Positions 36,365-43,806 of a stretch of DNA of 64,000 bases are shown here, piece after piece. Below the pieces are notes generated by a model. The model was not told the origin of the DNA, did no database searches, and worked only from the letters and a program-made list of their open reading frames with translations. The DNA comes from Azospirillum sp. OGB3 (lineage in GTDB: Bacteria; Pseudomonadota; Alphaproteobacteria; Azospirillales; Azospirillaceae), in NCBI RefSeq assembly GCF_014192915.1, contig NZ_JACHYN010000003.1, forward strand, positions 1 through 64,000. Direction: 5' to 3'. Within the stretch, counting starts at the first letter, position 1, and every line of letters begins with the position of its first letter. A program made the translations under genes and the position numbers.

Positions 36365-37138
36365 ATGGCGCATGTCCCCTATGAGCAGCGCTGGGCCGCG
36401 GCGCGCAAGCGCTTCGAGGCCGCGACCGCGAAGCATCGGCCGAAGGACGCCAAGGCGGTCGCCGCCGCGCTGAACGGAGACGCCGCGCTGGTCAGGGCGC
36501 TGAAGGCCGGCGACGCCGTCCACCGCGCCGGCACCGCCGGTGACGAGGCCGTGAAGGATCTCGTTGCCGCGGGGAAGGATGCCGTGAAGGCGCGCAAGGC
36601 CTATCTGGCCGCGCTCGGCAAGGCGCTGGATGAGGATATGGCCGGCCGCGGTGACAAGGCCGCGGCGGCGGCCTGCGAGCGAGCGATGAAGGCGCTCGCC
36701 AAGGACCTCGCCGATCTGGAAGCCGCCATCGGCGCGGACGCCGACCGCTTCAGGGCGCAGGCGGCTCAGGCCGAGAAGGACGCCGCCTCGGCGGACCGGG
36801 CGCAGAAGCGGTGGGAGGCGAACATCAACGGTGCGCTCGCCCGCGCCGCCGCCGGGGTCGCCAAGGTGCGCGCCAAGCCGACTCCGGACACCTACAACGA
36901 GCTGTTCCCGGCGCTGGCCCGCGATCTCGCCACCCAACTCGCCGCGGCGAAGGCGCTGGACGGGCTGCGCGCCGATCCGGACTTCTACCGCCGGAAGCTC
37001 GCTCCCTGGGCCGGGCAGAGTGGCGACGGGCCGCCGATGCGTGTGCCGCCTGACTACACCGCCCGCCAGATCACCGACCTCATCAAGGAGTTCGCCACGG
37101 TCTGCAAGGGCGTGGTGCAACTGGTCGGCGGCCGCTGA
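36365..37138 (+). CDS. Helical Ala/Lys-rich protein of unknown function
   Basis: A 257-residue cytoplasmic protein, almost entirely helical, with heptad-like Ala/Lys/Glu/Asp repeats (about 15-170) and a more ordered C-terminal part (PDTYNELFPALARDL, ITDLIKEFATVCKGVVQLV). No signal peptide or known domain is recognised. It follows the ATP-grasp gene closely in the same direction and may belong to that operon. It resembles in style the next gene and the N-terminal half of the RGS-like protein at 58471-59352. Confidence 0.7.
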   Translation: MAHVPYEQRWAAARKRFEAATAKHRPKDAKAVAAALNGDAALVRALKAGDAVHRAGTAGDEAVKDLVAAGKDAVKARKAYLAALGKALDEDMAGRGDKAAAAACERAMKALAKDLADLEAAIGADADRFRAQAAQAEKDAASADRAQKRWEANINGALARAAAGVAKVRAKPTPDTYNELFPALARDLATQLAAAKALDGLRADPDFYRRKLAPWAGQSGDGPPMRVPPDYTARQITDLIKEFATVCKGVVQLVGGR

Positions 37139-37292
37139 GAGAAGAAGGGACAGAAAGGGAAGCCGCCGTTTTGGACCCAATCGACCCCCGGTAGGGGCGG
37201 GAGAGGAGCAATCGCCGATTCCGGGGGTCGTCCCCGCCTCCTACCATGCGGACCGATAGGGTGAATGCTTGGTTAAGCGGAGGAGCTGAGAC

Positions 37293-38054
37293 ATGGGTGG
37301 TCCCCTGAAGCGCATCGACATCCCGGACATCCTGACCCAGAAGGACTGGGACAAGAAGAAGGGCGCCATCGCCAAGATCGCCGGCAAGACCGGCATCGGC
37401 GACGCGATGAAGGCGGTGGACAAGGCGCACGGCGCCATCGACTGGAAGAAGCTGAGCGTGTCGGTGAACGCTCCCAGCAACGCGACGCTGGACGACCTCG
37501 ACTCGCTGCTGGACGAGGCGCGGGCGGAGTACAAGCGCTCGGTCGAGCCGCTGCGCACCCAGCTCCAGAAGCTGCGCGATCTGGCCGAGGCGACGGCGAA
37601 GAAGTTCAAGTCGAACAAGCTGATTCCGAAGGATTCCGCAGCCCACGCGGAGAAGGTGGCCAAGGCCGCCGACCAGCTCTTCGTCGCCTTCAACCAGTCC
37701 TCGCTTGGGGACAAGATCGTCGATGACTACGAGGGCATGAAGGACGCCATCGAGAAGGCGGACAAGGTGCGCGCCAAGGGGCGGGAGATCCTTGAGAAAT
37801 ACATGCTGTCCCTGGCGAAGAAGCTGAAGACCGCGAAGACGGTGGGCGATTACCAGGACCTGTGGAAGGAGGACATTCGCGGCGTCGGCACCCAGCTGCC
37901 GAAGATGCCCGAACTGAAGGCCTTCCTGAAGGATTGGCGCAACATCTCCTCCCAGGACGGCATCCCGGAGACCGACGAGGATGTGAAGAGCCGTTGCAAG
38001 GAGGTGATGGCCGTCCTGGCCCGCATGGACAAGCAGATGAAGGCCATGGCCTGA
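37293..38054 (+). CDS. Helical Lys-rich protein of unknown function
   Basis: A 253-residue soluble, lysine-rich, predicted helical protein. Segments include WDKKKGAIAKIAGKTGIGDAM near the N-terminus, a long coiled-coil-like stretch (about 65-170) and a C-terminal CKEVMAVLARMDKQMKAMA helix. An AGGAG-type ribosome binding site precedes the ATG (GGAGGAGC at about 37278). No known family is recognised. The 154-base gap after the previous gene suggests its own promoter, although both genes may be functionally linked. Confidence 0.7.
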   Translation: MGGPLKRIDIPDILTQKDWDKKKGAIAKIAGKTGIGDAMKAVDKAHGAIDWKKLSVSVNAPSNATLDDLDSLLDEARAEYKRSVEPLRTQLQKLRDLAEATAKKFKSNKLIPKDSAAHAEKVAKAADQLFVAFNQSSLGDKIVDDYEGMKDAIEKADKVRAKGREILEKYMLSLAKKLKTAKTVGDYQDLWKEDIRGVGTQLPKMPELKAFLKDWRNISSQDGIPETDEDVKSRCKEVMAVLARMDKQMKAMA

Positions 38055-38499
38055 CCGCGGTCAGCACAACCGCCGATCAGGTGCACGGTATGGAAGCGTC
38101 CGGAAGTTCGCCTGTGTCCAGGCGGTTCCGGGCGCTTTGCCTATTAGCGATCGCTGTTAAAATCGCCGCGTTCGGCGGTCAACGCCAAGTATGGGTTGCA
38201 TCGTCGATTGGAAGGTTAAAGCCATAATTTCTATAGGATTTACGAATGATGAAGCTTGTCGCGAATTTCTGAGTCGTTGTTGCGTCGATGGCTGATTATA
38301 CTTCGCCGCATGGCCGGTTCTGGGTTCATGGGGTTTCGGCTTTAAATGGCTGAGTGCATCGGTATTTCCGCAACAATCGTTTTGCGATACCACTCATGAT
38401 GGGATTGGCTCGGCGTCTGTCGACCTGCGGGTCGGGCCGCGGCCTGTGCCATGCGCCTGTCGAAGGAACTGTGCCCCGGTGCTTCTGCCGCCTGCCGTC
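38055..38499. other. Long intergenic stretch, AT-rich in its middle
   Basis: No gene was found here. The part at about 38145-38400 is AT-rich for this genome and likely carries the promoter of the hybrid kinase gene. A small RNA is possible but nothing in the sequence shows one. Confidence 0.4.
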
Positions 38500-41373
38500 A
38501 TGCCGTCCGTAACCGCCAACTTCGCGCGTGTCGCCCGACGGCTGGGCGCGGTTCTGCTCCTCGCGTTTCTTTGCACCGCTCCGGCCCTGGGCACCGTCCT
38601 GCCGCAGGCGGAGCGCGGCGTGCTCGACCTGCGGGGCTGGTACGCCGACCTCGACGGGCCGGTGTCGCTGGACGGCGAGTGGCTGGTGTCCTGGGACCGT
38701 CTGGCCGGAGAGGAAAGCCTGAACCCGTTGCCGGAACCGGACGGCCGCCTCTGGACGCCCTTCACCCTGCCGGCGATCTGGAACGGAACCGAGCGGCCGG
38801 ACGGCCGGGAGATGGGCGGGTTTGGCGCCGCCACCTTCCGCCTGACGATTCTGCTGCCGCCCGGCATGCCGCCGCTGACGCTGAAGATGCCGCCGGTCAA
38901 CTCGGCCATGCGGGTGTGGGCGGACGGCCGGTCGGTCGCCGCCGCGGGGGTGCCAGCCCTGGCCGCCGCGCAGGAGCAACCGTCCTCCGTTTCCCGCTTC
39001 GTCACGCTGCATGGTGGGCAGCGGGTCATCGAACTGGCGGTCGAGGTGTCCAACCACTTCCATTTCGAAGGCGGCATCGGGCGCACGATCTATCTCGACG
39101 CCAACGGCGGGCTGTCGCGGCTGTGGCAGCGGCAGCTGATGACCAACGCCGGGGCGCTGATGTCGCTGTCGCTGATGGCGCTGTTCATCGGCGCCTTCCT
39201 GCGCCGGCGCCTCTCGGCGGCCCCTCTGTTCCTGGTCATGCTGCTGGCGGCCTGCGCCATGCGTCTGATCTGCACCAGCGAACTGCTGCGCGTTTTTTTC
39301 CCCGGCGTGTCGGAGGTGTGGGCCTACCGGCTGGAATATCTGCCGATCTACCTGTTCTACCCGATCTACTTCCATCTGCTGCGCGAGCTGTTTCCGGGAT
39401 GCCTGCACCGCGCGGTGGGGCGCGCCATGATGGCGGTCGCGGTGCCGGGCGTGTTCCTGGTGCTGGTCACCGAACCGGCGCAGTTCACCCGGTTGCGCGA
39501 CGTGGCGAGCCTGCTGCTGGTGCTGTCGGCCCTGTATTTCGCGTGGCGGCTCGCCGTGGCCGCCCTGCGCCGCCATTCCGGCGCGATTCTGCTGGGGGCG
39601 GGGGCGCTGGCCTTCCTGGGATCGGTGGTGCACGACGCGTTGATGTACGCCCATTTCTACGAGAGCATCGACCTCGTGCCCTACGGCGCGCTGCTGTTCC
39701 TGTTCAGCCACGCGCTGGTGCTGGGGCGGCGGGTGGAGACGGCCTTCCTCAACGAACGCCGGCTGTCGCAGGAACTGGCCGCCCTCAACGAGGGGCTGGA
39801 GCGCCAGATCGCCGAGCGCACCCGCGCCCTGTCGGACAAGTCCGCCACGCTGGAGCGCTTCCTTGCCAACCTCAGCCACGAGGTCCGGACGCCGCTGAAC
39901 GCCATCCTGGGCATGGTGCGGGTGATCCGCCGCGAGGGGCCGACCGACCAGCTGGACGAGCGGCTGCGCGTCGCGGACGGGGCGGGGCGGCATCTCGTCT
40001 CCATGCTCGACACCATCCTCGACCTGTCGCGGCTGGAGGCGGGACGGATGGAACTGCATCCTCAACCCACCGACGTGGTCGCTCTGGTGGAGGACGCCGC
40101 GGCGCTGATGCGCGCGGGCGCCGAGGACAAAGGCCTTGGCCTGTCCCTGACGATCAGTGGGCTGGGGGTGGCACGCTTTTGGATCGATCCATTGCGCCTG
40201 CGCCAGATCGTTCTGAACCTGTTGAGCAACGCCGTGAAGTTCACCGAACGCGGCGGGGTTGAGGTGTCGCTGACCGCCAAGCCGGCGCCGGCGGGCGCGG
40301 CAAGCGGGACGGTCGTCCTGCACCTGACCGTGGCGGACAGCGGGCCCGGCGTGCCGCGGGCGGCGCAGGCCATCATTTTCGAGCCCTTCCATCGTTTGGA
40401 GGGAAGCCGGCTGGAGGGCAACCGCCGGGACGGCGCCGGGCTGGGTCTCGCCATTGTCGACGGACTCGTTCGGTTGATGGGCGGCGCCGTCTGCCTGGAG
40501 GGGCGGCCGGGCGGCGGCTCCCTCTTCACGGTTTCGCTGCCGACCCGCGCGCTGCCGCTCGCCGATCCGTTGCCGGACCGCGCCGCTCCCATGCCCATGC
40601 CGGGCAGCCTGGACATCCTGGTGGTGGAGGATGCCCCGGAGAACCAAGCCATCTTGCGCGAGTATCTGGCCCCCGGCGGTCATCGCGCCGTATATGTGGA
40701 GAGCGGTGAGGAGGCCCTGGCGGTGCTGGCCACCAGGATCGTGGACGTCGTCCTGCTCGACATGCGGCTGCCGGGGATCGACGGGGTGGAGGTGACGCGG
40801 CGCATCCGCGCGCTGTCCGACGCGGAGCGGGCGCTGGTTCCGGTGATCGCCGTGACCGCCAACAGTTCGCCGGAGGACCGGGCGGACTATCTGGACGCCG
40901 GCGTGGACGAGGTGGTGGCGAAGCCGGTGGACCCCGATGCGCTCCAGGACGCGCTCGCCCGCCACGCTCCGTCCGGCTCGTGCGCGCCCGCACCATCTTT
41001 CGCGGTTCAACGGTCGACGGTCGCAGGCGGGCCGATCGCAGGCGGGCCAATCGCAGGTGGATTATCCAGCGCCGATCGCGCGCGGCTGATGGAACGCTTC
41101 GCCCAGGCCTGCCGGGATGTGCTGGAGGTTCTCGATGACGCGGACTCACCGCCCCGGCGTGTCGTCGACGCGGCTCATCGCATGAAGGGCAGCGGCGGCA
41201 CCTATGGCTTTCCGGAGGTGAGCGCCGCGGCGCGGGCGCTGGAGCGGACGGCGCAGGCCGTCGAAAGCGGAAGCGGGGGGGCCGCTTCCATGCAAGGGGA
41301 CGCGGCGGCGCTTCGGGACCGGCTCCACGCCGCCCTGCGCGCCATCGAAACGGGGGAGGCGGGGCTGACATGA
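38500..41373 (+). CDS. 7TM hybrid sensor histidine kinase with receiver and Hpt
   Basis: A signal peptide is followed by an extracytoplasmic jelly-roll-like sensor (7TMR-DISMED2 type, about 40-205: FTLPAIWNGTERPDG, FRLTILLPPG, EVSNHFHFEGGIG) and seven transmembrane helices (about 210-410). A coiled coil leads to HisKA (H460 in LSHEVRTPLN), HATPase_c (NLLSNAVKF, GAGLGLAIVDGL), a receiver (VVLLDMRLPG) and a C-terminal Hpt domain (AAHRMKGSGGTYGF). It can therefore run a complete phosphorelay in one chain. The start is uncertain: GTG 38479 with AAGGA upstream, GTG 38446 and ATG 38500 are all possible. The OmpR-type regulator 74 bases downstream is its likely partner. Confidence 0.92.
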   Translation: MPSVTANFARVARRLGAVLLLAFLCTAPALGTVLPQAERGVLDLRGWYADLDGPVSLDGEWLVSWDRLAGEESLNPLPEPDGRLWTPFTLPAIWNGTERPDGREMGGFGAATFRLTILLPPGMPPLTLKMPPVNSAMRVWADGRSVAAAGVPALAAAQEQPSSVSRFVTLHGGQRVIELAVEVSNHFHFEGGIGRTIYLDANGGLSRLWQRQLMTNAGALMSLSLMALFIGAFLRRRLSAAPLFLVMLLAACAMRLICTSELLRVFFPGVSEVWAYRLEYLPIYLFYPIYFHLLRELFPGCLHRAVGRAMMAVAVPGVFLVLVTEPAQFTRLRDVASLLLVLSALYFAWRLAVAALRRHSGAILLGAGALAFLGSVVHDALMYAHFYESIDLVPYGALLFLFSHALVLGRRVETAFLNERRLSQELAALNEGLERQIAERTRALSDKSATLERFLANLSHEVRTPLNAILGMVRVIRREGPTDQLDERLRVADGAGRHLVSMLDTILDLSRLEAGRMELHPQPTDVVALVEDAAALMRAGAEDKGLGLSLTISGLGVARFWIDPLRLRQIVLNLLSNAVKFTERGGVEVSLTAKPAPAGAASGTVVLHLTVADSGPGVPRAAQAIIFEPFHRLEGSRLEGNRRDGAGLGLAIVDGLVRLMGGAVCLEGRPGGGSLFTVSLPTRALPLADPLPDRAAPMPMPGSLDILVVEDAPENQAILREYLAPGGHRAVYVESGEEALAVLATRIVDVVLLDMRLPGIDGVEVTRRIRALSDAERALVPVIAVTANSSPEDRADYLDAGVDEVVAKPVDPDALQDALARHAPSGSCAPAPSFAVQRSTVAGGPIAGGPIAGGLSSADRARLMERFAQACRDVLEVLDDADSPPRRVVDAAHRMKGSGGTYGFPEVSAAARALERTAQAVESGSGGAASMQGDAAALRDRLHAALRAIETGEAGLT

Positions 41374-41446
41374 CGGCGACGAGCGTTGACGCCACGGCGG
41401 TTGGTGCGGCGGTTGGTGCGGCGGGAACGGCGGCGGGCAAGACATC

Positions 41447-42196
41447 ATGAGCGTCGGATCGGAACTGGTTGGACGGACCGTGCTGGTGGTCGAGGATTCT
41501 CCCGAAACGCAGGATCTGATCGCCACCTATCTGGAGCATCAGGGGCTGCGGGTGCTGCGGGCCGCGAACGGGGCGGAACTGACGGAGCGTATCGCGCAGG
41601 ACCGGCCGGACCTTGTGCTGCTGGACATCAACCTGCCGGATTGCGACGGGCTGGCCCTGGCCGAGCGGCTGCGGCTGGGGGAAGCCGTTCCGCTGATCTT
41701 CGTGACCGGTCGCGACAGCCCGACCGACCGCATCGCCGGCCTGTCCCATGGTGGCGACTATGTGACCAAGCCGGTCGACCTGCTGGAACTGCTGATCCGC
41801 ATCCGCAACCTGTTGCGCCGCTCCAGCGCGTCCGCCGCTGCGCCGGCGCCCGCCGAAAGTGCCGCGGTCGCGGCGCCCGACGCGCCGCTGACTTTTCGGG
41901 GATGGCGCCTGGATCTGGTGCGCCGGGCGCTGTTCCGTCCCGACGGCTCCTACCTCGCCCTGACGACGGGGGAGTTCAACATCCTGGCGGCGCTCGCGGC
42001 GATGCGACCCAATCCGGTCAGCCGCGAGTATCTGCTGGACGTGATCAGCAACCGCGATCCGCGCTCCATCAGCGAGCACACGGTGGACACGCTGATCACC
42101 CGGCTGCGCCGCAAGATGCGGTTGGAGGACGGCGCACCCTCGCCGATCGTCACCGTCCGTGGGGTTGGATATGCATTGGAATCCGACGAATCTTGA
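41447..42196 (+). CDS. OmpR/PhoB-family response regulator
   Basis: The 249-residue protein has a receiver domain (E16/D17 pocket, phosphoacceptor D60 in LVLLDINLP, lysine in VTKPVD) and a C-terminal winged helix of the Trans_reg_C type (LTTGEFNILAALA, SEHTVDTLITRLRRKM, TVRGVGYAL). It resembles TorR-like regulators. It lies directly behind the 7TM hybrid kinase, its probable phosphodonor. Target genes are unknown, though nearby divergent or downstream genes are candidates. Confidence 0.93.
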   Translation: MSVGSELVGRTVLVVEDSPETQDLIATYLEHQGLRVLRAANGAELTERIAQDRPDLVLLDINLPDCDGLALAERLRLGEAVPLIFVTGRDSPTDRIAGLSHGGDYVTKPVDLLELLIRIRNLLRRSSASAAAPAPAESAAVAAPDAPLTFRGWRLDLVRRALFRPDGSYLALTTGEFNILAALAAMRPNPVSREYLLDVISNRDPRSISEHTVDTLITRLRRKMRLEDGAPSPIVTVRGVGYALESDES

Positions 42197-42221
42197 CGAT
42201 AATGATTAATATGCAATAATA
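42193..42221 (+). promoter_or_regulatory. Candidate sigma-70 promoter before REC-MarR paralogue B
   Basis: TTGACG at 42193-42198 overlaps the stop codon of the response regulator gene. An AT-rich ATAATA-type hexamer follows after a 17-base spacer. The stretch 42197-42240 is unusually AT-rich. Prediction only. Confidence 0.35.
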
Positions 42222-42246
42222 AACCGCACGTTACTCCGACTGAAAA

Positions 42247-42276
42247 GTATCAACCGCCGTTGATACGCGTTCGAAC
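42247..42276. promoter_or_regulatory. Operator-like dyads upstream of REC-MarR paralogue B
   Basis: GTATCAAC and GTTGATAC form a perfect 8-bp inverted repeat around CGCC (42247-42266), followed three bases later... by the palindrome GTTCGAAC (42269-42276) and a TATACA hexamer near 42287. The arrangement suggests an operator for a dimeric winged-helix protein, possibly the product of the gene at 42427. Confidence 0.4.
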
Positions 42277-42426
42277 GGGGTAATGCTATACATCACCCAA
42301 CGAATGATTGACGGTTCCAAGCGGGTACCTGGAGGAGGCGGAACGTTCCGCCGCATCGGGTCGCCGCGCCGGGCCTGACACCGCCGCCGGCCAACCGGCG
42401 CGCGATCTGATGCGGGTGAGAGCGGC

Positions 42427-43470
42427 ATGCAACGGTCCCTGGTTTCGCGTTCGGCGGAGCGTATCGCGCTGGCTGGTCAAACGGCGGCGGATTACTCGGC
42501 ACCGAGTTATTCAGCGGCGGCGCCTTCCATTCTGATCATCGGCAACGACAGCGCGGCCATCGCCGGCATCCGCGAGTGCGCCTTGCGGCTCGGCCACCGG
42601 GTGCAGGACACGCGCGACGTCATCTCGGCGCTTGGCCTGCTCGACGTGGACCGCAGCGTCGGCGTCGTCTTCGTGGATGGCGGCTCGCCCTGGTTCGACG
42701 GTCTGGCGCTGATGGAGCGGCTGCACCGCACCCACCGCGGCCTCGCCTGCATTCTCTTCGCCCGCAACCCGGAGGCGGACGACGTGGTGCGCGCCCTGCG
42801 TCTGGAGGCCGCCGACGTGGTGACCGACCCGGAGGACGAGACGCAGATCGAGCGCGCGCTGGCCCGTGTCCTCGACGGCGGGGAGGGGAGCGCGTCGTCC
42901 GCGCCGGACCTTCCTCCGGTGTCGATGGGCAATCATGACGACGCGCTGGAGCAGGCCTACCGCCATGGGCTGGCGCTGGTCGAGACGGTGCGCGCCTTGC
43001 GCGGTGAGGCCGCGGCGGCCCGCGTGATGCCCTTCGTCGCGGCCCACCGCGCGGCCGCCGCTCCTGCAACGTCTCACACCGCCATCACGCCCGCGGCTCA
43101 ATCCGTTTGCGAGCCGATGCCGGACGGCGGTGCGCCGGACAGCCTGGGCATCCTGACGGCGATCCGGCGCAAGCGCGCCGCCCGCGAGAAGTTCTTTCCC
43201 AAGGGGCTGTTCGAGGACCCCTGCTGGGACATGCTGCTCGACCTGATGATCAATCATCTCCAGGGACGGCGGATTTCGGTGTCGTCGCTGTGCATCGCGT
43301 CCGGCGTGGCCCAGACCACGGCGCTGCGCCGCATCACCGACCTGCACGAGCGCGGGCTGGTCCGGCGGATCGCCGACGACAAGGATGGTCGCCGCGTCTT
43401 CATCGAGCTGACCGAAGAGGGCGTCGCCGCCATGGAGCGTTACGTGGAGACGGTTGGCCCGCTGGGCTGA
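42427..43470 (+). CDS. Receiver-like / MarR-type winged-helix regulator (paralogue B)
   Basis: The 347-residue protein shares its whole layout with the gene at 29099-30082: receiver-like domain (SILIIGNDSA, SPWFDGLALMERL), variable linker, YRHGLALVE helix, the segment FPKGLFEDPCWDMLLDLM and a MarR-type winged helix (SVSSLCIASGVAQTTALRRI, KDGRRVFIELTE). Here the phosphoacceptor position is aspartate (D84 in VFVDGGSP), but the conserved lysine is again replaced (TDP). It may keep partial receiver function. It starts at ATG 42427 after a GTGAGAG element. Confidence 0.8.
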   Translation: MQRSLVSRSAERIALAGQTAADYSAPSYSAAAPSILIIGNDSAAIAGIRECALRLGHRVQDTRDVISALGLLDVDRSVGVVFVDGGSPWFDGLALMERLHRTHRGLACILFARNPEADDVVRALRLEAADVVTDPEDETQIERALARVLDGGEGSASSAPDLPPVSMGNHDDALEQAYRHGLALVETVRALRGEAAAARVMPFVAAHRAAAAPATSHTAITPAAQSVCEPMPDGGAPDSLGILTAIRRKRAAREKFFPKGLFEDPCWDMLLDLMINHLQGRRISVSSLCIASGVAQTTALRRITDLHERGLVRRIADDKDGRRVFIELTEEGVAAMERYVETVGPLG

Positions 43471-43697
43471 CCGTCCGCCGCTCCGGCCTCCGCCTGACGG
43501 GAGCAGTCCGGCCAGGGGCAGGCGCAGGAGGGGAAACGGCATTCGTCGCCGTTCACGTCGCTGGCCTGCACGGCGATCTTGTAGCGCAGGCCGTGGGCCG
43601 ACGGCGTGTCGATCAGGCCGCAGGCCTCGTAGACCTCGACATTGACGCGGGCCGATTGCAGGGCAACCCGGGCGATCTGTTTGGGATCCTTCATCAT
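43440..43697 (-). CDS. Small hypothetical protein overlapping the regulator tail
   Basis: An 85-residue frame reads MMKDPKQIARVALQSARVNV and has a cysteine-containing segment CRFPSCACPWPDC that could bind metal. The N-terminal 60 residues look like a real small protein. The tail overlaps the end of paralogue B by 31 bases on the opposite strand. No known family is recognised. The gap 43698-43806 to the next gene holds nothing else. Confidence 0.5.
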   Translation of the reverse strand: MMKDPKQIARVALQSARVNVEVYEACGLIDTPSAHGLRYKIAVQASDVNGDECRFPSCACPWPDCSRQAEAGAADGQPSGPTVST

Positions 43698-43806
43698 CGG
43701 CGTCTCGGCCTCGCTTCCGCTGCGTCGTCGGTCCTTTCAACGCATGTTCGGCGCCATTGTGCCAGGGCGTATCGGAAGGACTTCCTTTGGCGCGTCCGCG
43801 GCCCCC

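Noticed and set aside
42269..42276. GTTCGAAC considered as the T-arm of a tRNA
   Set aside because: No acceptor stem, D-arm or anticodon arm can be folded around it. It is better read as a short palindrome.
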